A stretch of 64,000 nt of DNA. Source: Nitrospirales bacterium LBB_01 (GTDB lineage Bacteria > Nitrospirota > Thermodesulfovibrionia > Thermodesulfovibrionales > Magnetobacteriaceae). This document shows positions 26,585-35,419 of the stretch, piece after piece. The position numbers were made by a program, and so were the translations under genes. Where the stretch lies: assembly GCA_004376055.2 (NCBI GenBank), contig CP049016.1:2914001-2978000 (forward strand), written 5' to 3'. Position 1 is the first letter of the stretch; the number at the start of each line of letters is the position of its first letter. Below the pieces are notes generated by a model. The model saw nothing but the letters and a program-made list of their open reading frames with translations, was not told the DNA's origin and made no database searches.

Positions 26585-27496
26585 TCATTGTTTGATAACC
26601 TTACCAATAATCTCATCATCAACATCTCCATAAAGGGCAAACACCTTTTCACCGCTTGGTATCAGATACCACGTCCCCTCGTAGGGGTCAGTTATTTTAT
26701 AGTATTTAGCGTTAGAGCGCATTATCTCTTCAAACTTGATTTTTGAAGTATTTAAAAACGATATTGTCTGCTGGGCAATTGCAGTGGAGTCCTCTTTTTT
26801 GGCGCTAAGAAGCGCGATAGTCACATGTCTGCTGCCGATGGCGTATTCCCGCTCCAAAACATTTTTCATAAAATCAACACCGCGGTAGCTTTCCTTTATA
26901 AAGTGTGTAGCGGTCGGGGTTCCAATATCAGGAAATGCGGCAAAAAGTGGGAATGGTTCAGGTTTTGGATTAACCGCGGATGCAACTTTCCCAGCGATGC
27001 TTTTCATATCAAAACCGCCAGAAAATGACGTAATCTTAACAAAATACCTGCCTGTAAAGAAGTTTATACCCTTTGACGTCATATATCCCATGTTTCCGAT
27101 TTCTACAGATTCCGCCCCCTCTGCAAGCTCTCCCGTCAGTACGCCAAAGGCCTGAATTGGCAGCGACATATCATAAATTTCCACCGTAATATCGGGACTT
27201 GCCGGATTTCCGTTTGCCTTAATGTATTCAACAACGTTGAGCGAGACAAAACCGTTACCTATAAAATAATCGGCATGACCGTCAATGTACTCATAGAGGT
27301 TATCCTTAGAAAATGTGCGCGGATTTGGCAGCTGTTTTAACTCATCAATTGCGGCTGGCAGATTAAAGCCTGCACCATGAGATTTAAAATCAATCACGGC
27401 AGGGTCATAGCGCTGTCCGGTCAGATAGATGACTGCCGCAATTATCGGCAGTAGTCCCAACAGCGAGTATGAGGCAATGTTTGAGGCAGACCTCAT
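26585..27496 (-). CDS. DUF6599-type membrane-anchored protein
   Basis: A 303-residue protein with one N-terminal membrane segment (about 7-25) and a periplasmic domain. Characteristic stretches are NLYEYIDGHADYFIGNGF, VEIYDMSLPIQAFGVL and FTGRYFVKITSF, which match the family now called DUF6599. It is often found beside Fe-S aldo/keto reductases, as here. The start overlaps the reductase stop by 4 nt. Function is unknown. Confidence 0.65.
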   Translation of the reverse strand: MRSASNIASYSLLGLLPIIAAVIYLTGQRYDPAVIDFKSHGAGFNLPAAIDELKQLPNPRTFSKDNLYEYIDGHADYFIGNGFVSLNVVEYIKANGNPASPDITVEIYDMSLPIQAFGVLTGELAEGAESVEIGNMGYMTSKGINFFTGRYFVKITSFSGGFDMKSIAGKVASAVNPKPEPFPLFAAFPDIGTPTATHFIKESYRGVDFMKNVLEREYAIGSRHVTIALLSAKKEDSTAIAQQTISFLNTSKIKFEEIMRSNAKYYKITDPYEGTWYLIPSGEKVFALYGDVDDEIIGKVIKQ

Positions 27497-28719
27497 ACGA
27501 TAACCGAATCGCTTCCTGCACTCTCAAAAGTTAGCGACTTGTGCGCTTCTAAAAGCATATTACCCACCGGCAGCCCGTACGGGCAAGCTCCCGTGCAAGA
27601 CTTATTTGTGCAAGTCTTGCATACATCGGCTTTGTTTTTTAGTGAGGCATAGGAGCTCATGGCGCGCTTTTCCATGTTGTAATCATGAAAGTACATTGCA
27701 TAACGCAACGAGGAGGCAATTTCCACTCCATAAGGACATGCCGACTGACAGGTGTCACAGCCTGTGCGGCAGTAGCTTGAGCCATATTTGGCAGCGTATC
27801 TTTGTAAAATTTGCTCATCGCGTGCCGTGTAATCTTTTCCTGACGCCGGCAGGTAGTTATCAAGGTCGCTTATGCTTTTAATTGTAACAATAAGACCGTT
27901 AACCTCCGGGTGTTTCAGTGACCATTTAAACGCTGACTGCGCAAAGTCCGCGCCTTTAAACTCAAGGTTCATATCCTTAGCGCCGGCAAGGGTTTTCATA
28001 GCGATAACGCCTACGCTGCGTTTTTTGGCTTCTTTTATCACATCGGGAAGCTGCGGGAATTTCATAAAATTAAAAGACGGCATTATCATGTCAAACTTTC
28101 CGCTTTTTACCGCCTCCATTAGAAGTGTTTCCATGTTAGAGGGTCCGTGAGAGGATACTGCAATAAACTTTATCTTACCGCTTTGTTTGAGAGTGTCAAC
28201 GGCTGAGAGCATATTTTCGTCAAACAGGCGTTTCATCTCCGCTTCTTTTTCTTTGCTTGACTCTCCGATTGCGTGGACGAAACAGAAGTCCAGATAATCG
28301 GTTTTCATGCGCTTAAGGCTGTCTTCTACCGACTTAATATATATGTCTTTGGGGGTGCCGGCGGGAAGGTGCCCAGGATATGGCAGCTGACTGCAAAACT
28401 TAGAGGCTATGATAATCTTCTCACGCTTAATGTTTTTCATCGCTTCTCCAATAAACTCCTCCGAGCGTCCGTAATCTGGAGCGGTGTCAAAGTAGTTTAC
28501 ACCGCGGTCAATAGCGCGAAGCACCATAGAAGCCGAGGGAATATGCCCGCCTCCAAACGATATGTCACTCATCTTAAGACCGGTTTTCCCGATTTCCTGA
28601 TAGCGTTTTACTGTGGCTTGCGTGTCATCCGCTGCCTCAGTGCTTTTGAGATCAAAGGTTGATGCGGCGGCAAGCGCTGTAAAAGCAACTCCGCTTTTTA
28701 AAAAATCTCGTCTTTCCAT
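27493..28719 (-). CDS. Tat-exported aldo/keto reductase with two 4Fe-4S motifs
   Basis: A 408-residue protein. The N-terminal RRDFLK plus hydrophobic stretch is a Tat signal. The aldo/keto reductase barrel (about 40-310) keeps the catalytic Asp and Tyr in FDTAPDYG, Lys in ASKF and His in FVHAIG. A ferredoxin-like tail carries CRTGCDTCQSACP and CKTCTNKSCTGACP. The combination suggests electron exchange with Fe-S partners instead of simple NADPH chemistry, but that is inference. It is coupled by 4 nt to the DUF6599 gene. The ATG has AGGAGGAAAGG upstream. Confidence 0.88.
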   Translation of the reverse strand: MERRDFLKSGVAFTALAAASTFDLKSTEAADDTQATVKRYQEIGKTGLKMSDISFGGGHIPSASMVLRAIDRGVNYFDTAPDYGRSEEFIGEAMKNIKREKIIIASKFCSQLPYPGHLPAGTPKDIYIKSVEDSLKRMKTDYLDFCFVHAIGESSKEKEAEMKRLFDENMLSAVDTLKQSGKIKFIAVSSHGPSNMETLLMEAVKSGKFDMIMPSFNFMKFPQLPDVIKEAKKRSVGVIAMKTLAGAKDMNLEFKGADFAQSAFKWSLKHPEVNGLIVTIKSISDLDNYLPASGKDYTARDEQILQRYAAKYGSSYCRTGCDTCQSACPYGVEIASSLRYAMYFHDYNMEKRAMSSYASLKNKADVCKTCTNKSCTGACPYGLPVGNMLLEAHKSLTFESAGSDSVIV

Positions 28720-28788
28720 TGTACCTTTCCTCCTGATAGTGTTTCAGTTTTCCATCTTCACGCATATTATATCATAAGGAATGTAGTT

Positions 28789-30444
28789 TTAAAGACCAAG
28801 TATATGCAGCACACCCTTAAGCGGTATGGGCAGCCACTCAGGACGGTTATTGAGTTCATACCCAAGTTCATAAATTGCCTTTTCAAGCATAAACACTCTC
28901 AGAAGATTTTCAAACTCTACCCGGCCTGTGGGTATAAACTCACTGTCCTTTACCGTTTCTAAATATGAGCTAAGGAATATGCCGCTTGTGTAAAAGTACC
29001 AGAGATCTGCCCATGGCGCTAATTCCATCACGTCTTTTTGTGTAAAAATTGCCGATTTTAGCAGTGTGCTGTGTGGGGCATAGTGAAGGGAGCGAATCAT
29101 GCCGGCCAGGTCTCTTAACGGAGATCTCTTAAGTCTTCTGTCAGAAAGAGTGCACAGAGGTTCTCCCTCAAAATCTATAATTACAAACTCATTTCCTCTA
29201 CAAAGTACCTGTCCCAAATGGTAGTCGCCGTGAATCCGTATTTTTGATGCTGTGATTTTCATTTTCACAATTAACTTGAAGAATTGAAGCACATCCTTTT
29301 CATGGTTTAGTATATTTTCCGATTCTTCTTTAACAAGATCCGGCAGGGTTTTCAAGTTTTTTCTCAAGAGTTCAAAATTTCTCTTAGCCATATTCTGCAT
29401 AGATTGATACAGGGAGCGCTGATATAGGGCGCTGAAAGGCTCCGGTGTAAAGTCAGGGTTATTGTTGTGTGCGGCAAAGGTAAGGTGCATATCGGCAGTG
29501 GTTTTACCAAGCTTTGAGACCATCTCTATAAACCTTATACCAAAAAGGTCAACTATAAGTTTGGGAATGTTTTCGTTGTTAACATCCAGCAAACTCTTGT
29601 GCAATTCCTTTATCCCGCTTGGATTGGGTTTTAGAGACAGAATGTCTTCATAGAACATTGTTATATTGCCAACAGTGTATTTCCAAGCGTCACCTTCATT
29701 TTGAATATATCTCTGAAGATTTGCAATAAACATCGGTTCAGACGACTGATTGTGTTTGTACTCAAGCAAGCCCATAAAGACGGGCGTATTTTCAGCTATA
29801 GAGCTTTTGTCGCCTTTTTCAGATATAAATCGTAATAATTCGATATCCGGGTTTATGCCCTCTTCAAGCTTTCTGAAAAGCTTCATTATCAGCTTCTTTT
29901 CATAAAACAGTGAACTGTTGCTTTGGTCTGCTTTCAGCACCTGAGTGGATTCTATATCGTAGTAACTGTCACCGTGGTGTTTCATCCTTCTTTCATAAAA
30001 TGCAATCAAGTGTCCATTTATGCCTTTTACCGATTTTCGTTTTATGATAAATGACAGCAACGCACGCCTAAAAGCATCATCATAAGTGGCATCGTAAATT
30101 ATACCCTCTCCGTACTCAGTTGTAACATTTGCAATCACTGCAAAGGGATAATCATCCAACAATTGTTTGGATTCAGAGGCGGCAGCGAAGGAAACTGGCA
30201 GCAGGTAAATTTCAGGCAGACCGTCTGAGTACGTTATCCTAATTAATAAGATATGGGCAGAGTTTCCATTAATAAGAATATCTTCTATAATTTCTACATC
30301 CTGAACCTTTCTTGCTTTACCGGCAAACCATCTGCAAGATGTCAAGTATGAAGGCAACACTTCTTTTTCAAGTGTTTTTTTAGCTTTGCCGGAAAAAACC
30401 TCTTCAAACTTAATGGTCATCGCCATCACTCTGACTTTGCTCAT
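28789..30444 (-). CDS. maltokinase-like protein (TreS-associated)
   Basis: A 551-residue protein of the maltose/glucosamine kinase fold. It starts with the cap region (LTSCRWFAGKARKV) and has the aminoglycoside-kinase-like catalytic core near residue 405: IHGDYHLGQVL and, about 20 residues later, IDFEGEP. Maltokinase makes maltose 1-phosphate from maltose in the GlgE pathway of alpha-glucan synthesis, and is often fused or next to trehalose synthase. Here only a decayed treS fragment remains just upstream, so its substrate supply may be lost or encoded elsewhere. The gene itself is full length. Confidence 0.82.
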   Translation of the reverse strand: MSKVRVMAMTIKFEEVFSGKAKKTLEKEVLPSYLTSCRWFAGKARKVQDVEIIEDILINGNSAHILLIRITYSDGLPEIYLLPVSFAAASESKQLLDDYPFAVIANVTTEYGEGIIYDATYDDAFRRALLSFIIKRKSVKGINGHLIAFYERRMKHHGDSYYDIESTQVLKADQSNSSLFYEKKLIMKLFRKLEEGINPDIELLRFISEKGDKSSIAENTPVFMGLLEYKHNQSSEPMFIANLQRYIQNEGDAWKYTVGNITMFYEDILSLKPNPSGIKELHKSLLDVNNENIPKLIVDLFGIRFIEMVSKLGKTTADMHLTFAAHNNNPDFTPEPFSALYQRSLYQSMQNMAKRNFELLRKNLKTLPDLVKEESENILNHEKDVLQFFKLIVKMKITASKIRIHGDYHLGQVLCRGNEFVIIDFEGEPLCTLSDRRLKRSPLRDLAGMIRSLHYAPHSTLLKSAIFTQKDVMELAPWADLWYFYTSGIFLSSYLETVKDSEFIPTGRVEFENLLRVFMLEKAIYELGYELNNRPEWLPIPLKGVLHILGL

Positions 30445-30537
30445 GTGCGCCTCATTAGCTATTATTTGCTCATCTTTCAGAACAAACTAGAAATAATCAT
30501 ACGCACTCAAAGTAAATACATAAGGGGTTTCTTTCCA

Positions 30538-30931
30538 CATCGATTACCATTTCAAACCAGTGCTCAACCACTTTAAACATAGCCTTTTGCACCTCAGAGT
30601 TATCAAAATTCAAATCCTGTTGATGAGAATAAAACCTGTGCCAGTAGTAGGACTTTGCTACAGGGTCCCAGGTCCAGTTGGAGGCTTCAAAGTCTTTAAA
30701 TATTATCCGTGCCTCTTTGTATTTTTCGGGATTATCGCTCCAGACATAAAAATTCCGTTTAGACGAGCCGGGCTTTTCTTGCCTCCTGAAACCACTGGTG
30801 TTTATCGGATGTGTGATTAAGGATAAGCTCTGTGATTACACGGATTTCTCTTTTGTGAGCCTCATTTAAAAAACTCTTAAAATCTTTCATTGTGCCGTAG
30901 TTTTCGTGTATGTTGTAGTAAACTGTTATTT
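30538..30931 (-). pseudogene. trehalose synthase (treS) internal fragment, frameshifted
   Basis: Reading the minus strand gives YYNIHENYGTMKDFKSFL and RVITELILNHTSDKHQWFQEARKA. After a one-base shift near 30772, SSKRNFYVWSDNPEKY, RIIFKDFEASNWTWDP and HRFYSHQQDLNFDN follow. This is the typical trehalose synthase/maltose alpha-glucosyltransferase sequence around the second conserved alpha-amylase region. Only about 130 of roughly 550 expected codons remain. Both ends stop abruptly: at 30931 against a truncated hicA, and near 30538 before the maltokinase gene. It is a deletion remnant of a former treS-maltokinase locus. Confidence 0.85.
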
Positions 30932-31039
30932 TATATTCCCGTTAGATATGCCAATGTGTTTTCCCTTGCTAACTATATGAAACCCAAATTTGCTAAAGGC
31001 CTTAATTGCGCGTTCTGTTGAAACATCAGTGAAAAGCAT
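30926..31039 (-). pseudogene. truncated hicA-like toxin gene
   Basis: The ATG at 31039 overlaps the end of hicB. The 37-residue product contains AIKAFSKFGFHIVSKGKHIGIS, matching the N-terminal half of the HicA (YcfA) mRNA interferase, where the conserved catalytic His falls in the GSHI-like position (here GKHI). The remaining strand and helix are missing: the sequence switches into the treS fragment just after GNIK. It is therefore probably inactive. Confidence 0.6.
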
Positions 31040-31238
31040 TTTCTACGGGAACACTTATTTTATATACAGATTTGTCCCTTAACTCAAATTCTACCATTTC
31101 AAGATACGTACTAATGGCGTCTTTTATATTTTCCTGAGCTTCTTCAAGGGTATCCCCCTGGCTATGACAACCCCGAAGAAGAGGACAATTGGCATCACAT
31201 CCGTATTCTGTTTTATTTATAATTACAGGGGATTCCAT
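31026..31238 (-). CDS. HicB-like antitoxin
   Basis: A 70-residue protein of the HicB/UPF0150 type: short beta strands, CPLLRGCHSQGDTLEEAQENIKDAISTYLE and a helix, with no separate DNA-binding tail. It would normally neutralise HicA. The gene order here is antitoxin before toxin, with overlapping ends. A GGAGGAGTA-type ribosome-binding site precedes the ATG. The partner is truncated, so this is now an orphan antitoxin. Confidence 0.8.
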   Translation of the reverse strand: MESPVIINKTEYGCDANCPLLRGCHSQGDTLEEAQENIKDAISTYLEMVEFELRDKSVYKISVPVENAFH

Positions 31239-31287
31239 TTTTATACTCCTCCGTTATCTGCCTAACAACACACAGCTATATATAAAT

Positions 31288-31342
31288 TATACGTAATATA
31301 TTCAAAAAAAAGAAACCTATAACAATGGACAATATACGTAAT
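31288..31342. repeat. repeated TATACGTAAT upstream of hicB
   Basis: Two exact copies of TATACGTAAT (31288-31297 and 31333-31342) lie in the hicB promoter region, 45 bp apart. The first overlaps a minus-strand TATAAT-like box, making them candidate operator sites. Confidence 0.35.
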
Positions 31343-31361
31343 GTTCAAAACTTATTCATAA

Positions 31362-31879
31362 TTACGATTGTGAAACGGTAATCTTAACAACAGAGCGGTC
31401 AACGTACTTGTCGTAAATCGTATAAGTTATGGCTTCAACGGAGATATGGCAGTTTGTGCTTAAAACGGCGATAACAGCATTTAGTCTTTCACGTGCCTGT
31501 CTCAGCGCATTTCTGCGTTCGGGATAGACTTCTATATTTATTTTAATTTTAGCGTAAACATCTTTTAGTTCGAGTATTTTTGACCTCATCTCATCTGATA
31601 TAGTTGTATCCCATCTTTTAAATATAAGAGGGGTGATAAACGGTTCGGTCTCTGTTTTTAAAACTATCGGTAGATTTAATTGATTACTTAGTAGTTTTTG
31701 TAAAACAGAGTGCTCATCGGCAGAAAATGGAGTGTCTTTTCTTACTTTTAATGCAAGGACAACGGTATCAATGTTATTGTCAAAAATGATGGAATAATTC
31801 AAAACAGTTGAGGGAACAATAAAAAAATGAAACAGAAGAATATCATGTGTTTAGTCGAACTTTTTAAAATGGTTTTCAT
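31362..31879 (-). pseudogene. putative secreted protein, frameshifted at an A/T homopolymer
   Basis: The ATG at 31879, with GGAG 7 nt upstream, begins a signal-peptide-like sequence (MKTILKSSTKH followed by a hydrophobic stretch), but this frame stops after 26 residues. The following 146-codon frame (31362-31802) has no good start of its own. Adding one base to the T7 run on the minus strand (31821-31827) joins the two into a single secreted protein of about 170 residues. No family recognised; the mature part is mixed alpha/beta with RWDTTISDEMRSKIL. The start shares a base with the stop of the preceding ORF. Confidence 0.5.
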
Positions 31880-32073
31880 TACTGTTCTCCTTTTGCTACC
31901 AGTTTTATATTTTTTGTATTTTCAAATTCGGGGATTTCCACTAGACAAAGGGTTTTACAGCCAAGCTTAGATAGATAGATGTTACTGCTGCTTAAGAGCG
32001 CTAATAGACCTCTTATATCGCAATTGTACGATCTCCATGCCTTTCCTTTAGCAAAAGTGGAGGAGTTTACCAT
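31879..32073 (-). CDS. 64-residue hypothetical protein
   Basis: Short ORF without a clear ribosome-binding site. Its stop codon overlaps the start of the frameshifted secreted protein (TAATG), which is the best argument that it is translated. No domain is recognised, and the Cys/Leu-rich middle gives no functional clue. It may be the 3' remnant of a longer gene. Confidence 0.35.
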   Translation of the reverse strand: MVNSSTFAKGKAWRSYNCDIRGLLALLSSSNIYLSKLGCKTLCLVEIPEFENTKNIKLVAKGEQ

Positions 32074-32151
32074 AATAGAATGAAAAAGCTATAGGAAAAT
32101 TTTTTTGAGAAGCGTTTAAGATGTTTGATTATTATGTGCTACAACATTGTT

Positions 32152-33969
32152 CTACTCTACGGTTACGCTTTTTGCAAGATTTCTTGGCTGATCCACATCA
32201 CAGCCTCTGATTACTGCAATGTGATATGCAAGGAGCTGAAGGGGCGCTGTCATAAGTACCGAGTTTAAATATATATTTGAAAATGGTACCGATATAAAAT
32301 GATGTGCCATATTTCTTACATAAGCATCTTCATAGTTAGAAACCACAATGGTTGTGCCTCCGCGTGATTTAACCTCTTCGATATTGCTGAGGACTTTTTC
32401 ATATAGCGCATCCTTTGACAAAAGGATTACTACAGGCAGTCCGTCATCTATAAGGGCAATTGGGCCGTGTTTCATCTCACCTGCGGGATAACCCTCGGCA
32501 TGAATATAGGAAATCTCTTTGAGTTTAAGAGCGCCCTCAAGAGCAATTGGATATAGAATGCCGCGTCCAAGAAAAAGAAAATCATTAGCCTTATGAAGTG
32601 TGCGGGCAAGTTTCTCTATTTCGGTATCCATTAACAAAATTTGCTCAAAAAGAGCGGGAAGATGCAGTAAATCTTTTATAAGCTCCTCTGTGTCACTGTG
32701 GTTAGGAGCAAGTGCAAGTGCAAAAAGATACAGAGAGACCAACTGCGTTACAAAGGCCTTAGTGGAGGCAACCCCAATTTCCGGGCCCGAATGGGTGTAA
32801 AACACATGGTCAGACTCTCGGGATGCTGTGCTTCCAACTACGTTACAGATGGTTAATGCGGAGGCCCCGCATTTTTTAGCCTCTCTGAGCGCCGCAAGTG
32901 TGTCAGCTGTCTCTCCCGACTGGGTTATAGAAATAAACAAATCCCCTTTTCTAATTATCGGCTTTCTATACCTAAATTCCGAGGATATATCAACCTCAAC
33001 AGGCACTCGTGCAAGGGATTCAATCATATACTTGCCGCAAAGTCCTGCGTGCCACGATGTGCCGCAAGCGCTTATAAATATTTTTTTTATGTTTTTTAAC
33101 TCTGAAGCGGTTAGTCCAAACTCATACAGATTAACCTCCGCCCGCTCTGAGTTAATTCTACCCGTAATAGTGTCGGCAATTGCCCGCGGCTCTTCATATA
33201 TCTCCTTAAGCATGAAGTGTTTATAACCGCCCTTTTCGGCCATCGCAGAACTCCACGTAATTTTTATTGGCTCTCTGTGGACAGGGACTCCGTCAAAGTC
33301 TAAAATCTCAACGCCATCTTTGGTTAAAATAGCTATCTCTCCGTCCTCCATAAACACAACATCGCGTGTGCTGGATAAAAAGGCTGGCACATCGGAGGCA
33401 GAAAAGTATTCGCCCTCGCCTAGCCCAATAACAAGCGGGCTGTCTTTGCGGGCACAGACGATTTTCCCCGGCTCCCGTTCACTCAGCACGTTTAGCGCAT
33501 ATGAGCCGTTTAGGCGTTTAACTGTCTTTCTTACGGCATCCTCAAGCGGCACACCCTCCGTATAGTAGTCATTTATTATGTGGCAGATTACCTCAGTGTC
33601 AGTGTCGGATTTAAACTCTTTGCCCTTCACCAGAAGTTCTTGTTTTAGCTCAATAAAATTTTCTATGATTCCGTTATGCACTATTGCGATAGAACCAACC
33701 CTGTGGGGGTGAGCATTGTTTTCGGTCGGTGAGCCATGCGTTGCCCATCTAGTGTGCCCAATTCCCACAAAACTTTGAGGTTTAATCTGATTAACCTTAT
33801 TAAAAAGCTCGTTCATTTTCCCCTTACACCGCACAATGTCCATCTTGTTTTCGGTATTTATGTAAGCAATGCCGGCTGAGTCATACCCTCTGTATTCCAG
33901 CTTCTTAAGGCCGTCCAGTATTAAAGTGGCAGCGTTATTAATTCCTACGTATCCTATTATTCCACACAT
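32152..33969 (-). CDS. glmS: glucosamine-6-phosphate synthase
   Basis: Makes glucosamine 6-phosphate from fructose 6-phosphate and glutamine, the first step to UDP-GlcNAc for peptidoglycan and LPS. The 605-residue protein starts MCGIIGYVG with the catalytic Cys of the glutaminase domain, conserved GHTRWATHG and the SIS isomerase domains, one containing SACGTSWHAG and SITQSGETADT, the other GRGILYPIALEGALKLKE. The C-terminal DQPRNLAKSVTVE is diagnostic. It starts 2 nt after glmU, so the two consecutive pathway enzymes form an operon. No glmS ribozyme-like leader is apparent. Confidence 0.97.
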   Translation of the reverse strand: MCGIIGYVGINNAATLILDGLKKLEYRGYDSAGIAYINTENKMDIVRCKGKMNELFNKVNQIKPQSFVGIGHTRWATHGSPTENNAHPHRVGSIAIVHNGIIENFIELKQELLVKGKEFKSDTDTEVICHIINDYYTEGVPLEDAVRKTVKRLNGSYALNVLSEREPGKIVCARKDSPLVIGLGEGEYFSASDVPAFLSSTRDVVFMEDGEIAILTKDGVEILDFDGVPVHREPIKITWSSAMAEKGGYKHFMLKEIYEEPRAIADTITGRINSERAEVNLYEFGLTASELKNIKKIFISACGTSWHAGLCGKYMIESLARVPVEVDISSEFRYRKPIIRKGDLFISITQSGETADTLAALREAKKCGASALTICNVVGSTASRESDHVFYTHSGPEIGVASTKAFVTQLVSLYLFALALAPNHSDTEELIKDLLHLPALFEQILLMDTEIEKLARTLHKANDFLFLGRGILYPIALEGALKLKEISYIHAEGYPAGEMKHGPIALIDDGLPVVILLSKDALYEKVLSNIEEVKSRGGTTIVVSNYEDAYVRNMAHHFISVPFSNIYLNSVLMTAPLQLLAYHIAVIRGCDVDQPRNLAKSVTVE

Positions 33970-33971
33970 GT

Positions 33972-35360
33972 TTAATCCTTCTTAGTTCGCTGTTTTATTA
34001 AAGTCCAGTTGTCGATGTGCTGTTGCTTAGTGCGAGCTACGGCAAGCGCATCCTCAGGGACGTCTTTTGTAATTGTTGAGCCAGCCGCAATAACAGCGTT
34101 TTTATTAATTGTCACAGGGGCCACAAGCTGAGTGCCGCTCCCTACAAACACCCCGTCTTTAATAACTGTTTTGTGCTTATTTTTGCCGTCATAGTTACAT
34201 GTTATAGTGCCAGCTCCAATATTTATATCTTTGCCCAGTTCGGAATCCCCTATGTAGGTCAAATGTGACGCTTTTGAGTTATAGCCGATTGTGGAGTTTT
34301 TAACCTCTACAAAATTGCCGATTTTACCCTTTGGGCCTATCGTTGAGCCTGGTCTAATGTGTGCAAACGGCCCTATGACGGAACCAGTGAGAATCTTTGA
34401 GGCGTCAATTACAGTTGAGTCCTTAATCACAACATCGTCTTCTAATGCAACATTGAGAAGTCTTGAGCCGGGATATATTGTGCAGTTTGCGCCTATGTGG
34501 GTGTTTCCCTCAAGGACTACGTTTGGATAAATAAATGTGTCCTTTCCTATGGTAACTTCAGGCGATATAAACACCGACTCTGTATCCAAAATAGTAACGC
34601 CGTTATTAAGCCAATGCTCTGCAATTTCTCTCTGGAGTACCTTTTGAGCGGCTAATAGTTCTTGCCTTGAGTTAATTCCAAAAAACTCCTTCTCATCGGC
34701 AGCCTTAAAGGCAGCTGTCTTAAACCCTTCTTTTATGGATAGTTCCACAATGTCGGTTAAGTAAAATTCGCCGTTTTTATCATTTGCTTTAATTTTTTCA
34801 ATAAGCGGCAGCACAGAGGAACTAATCACATAAAATCCGCTGTTTACCTCAGTGATTTTTTTAATATCCTCTGAGGCATCGCTTAGCTCAACAATTTGGC
34901 TGATTTCGTCATTAACCCTTACAATACGCCCATAAGCCCCCGGAATTGAGGCGTCAAACGTAACAACGGTAAGAGAGTTTTTATTTTGCAGGTGGAAATC
35001 TATAACGCTTTCTAAAGTTTTACTTTTGATAAGCGGCGTGTCTCCGGTAACGACCAGAATAAGGTCGTATGAGTCTTTAATCACGCTGAGAGCCGATTTT
35101 AGGGCGTCCGCCGTACCAAGCGGTTTTTCCTGATATGCAAATTCTACGGAATTTGACTTTATGATGTCTTTCACTTTTTCCGTGTGATGAGAAATAACAA
35201 CAACGGTTTTTTCAATATCGGATATTTTAGAAAGACAATCAAGCGCATAACAAACCATAGGCTTACTCAAAATTTTATGCAGAACTTTTGGCAGTGAGGA
35301 ATTCATCCTTTTTCCAAGGCCGGCAGCCAAAATTACGCCGCATATTTTCTTGTTTTCCAT
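33972..35360 (-). CDS. glmU: bifunctional GlmU
   Basis: Bifunctional N-acetylglucosamine-1-phosphate uridyltransferase and glucosamine-1-phosphate acetyltransferase. N-terminal pyrophosphorylase: LAAGLGKRMNSSLPKVLH, KPLGTADAL, VTGDTPL. C-terminal left-handed beta-helix with hexapeptide repeats and FVEVKNSTIG, AGTITCNYDG and FVGSGTQLVAP. The frame is open to 35423, but the ATG at 35360 is chosen because GAAGGA lies 5 nt upstream and the nucleotide-binding motif then starts near residue 11. It is 462 residues, close to the family norm. It is followed directly by glmS. Confidence 0.96.
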   Translation of the reverse strand: MENKKICGVILAAGLGKRMNSSLPKVLHKILSKPMVCYALDCLSKISDIEKTVVVISHHTEKVKDIIKSNSVEFAYQEKPLGTADALKSALSVIKDSYDLILVVTGDTPLIKSKTLESVIDFHLQNKNSLTVVTFDASIPGAYGRIVRVNDEISQIVELSDASEDIKKITEVNSGFYVISSSVLPLIEKIKANDKNGEFYLTDIVELSIKEGFKTAAFKAADEKEFFGINSRQELLAAQKVLQREIAEHWLNNGVTILDTESVFISPEVTIGKDTFIYPNVVLEGNTHIGANCTIYPGSRLLNVALEDDVVIKDSTVIDASKILTGSVIGPFAHIRPGSTIGPKGKIGNFVEVKNSTIGYNSKASHLTYIGDSELGKDINIGAGTITCNYDGKNKHKTVIKDGVFVGSGTQLVAPVTINKNAVIAAGSTITKDVPEDALAVARTKQQHIDNWTLIKQRTKKD

Positions 35361-35419
35361 TACATTCCTTCTAAGGTTATCTTTATTGTCTGGTTCATGA
35401 TCCAGCCAGTTCGGCTCTG

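Noticed and set aside
22784-28719. Denitrification nap cluster
   Set aside because: The NapH-like protein is present but no NapA, NapB or molybdopterin gene is, so nitrate reduction cannot be claimed.
30560-30820. Plus-strand ORF of 86 codons
   Set aside because: It is antisense to the treS remnant, whose minus-strand translation matches a known enzyme family.
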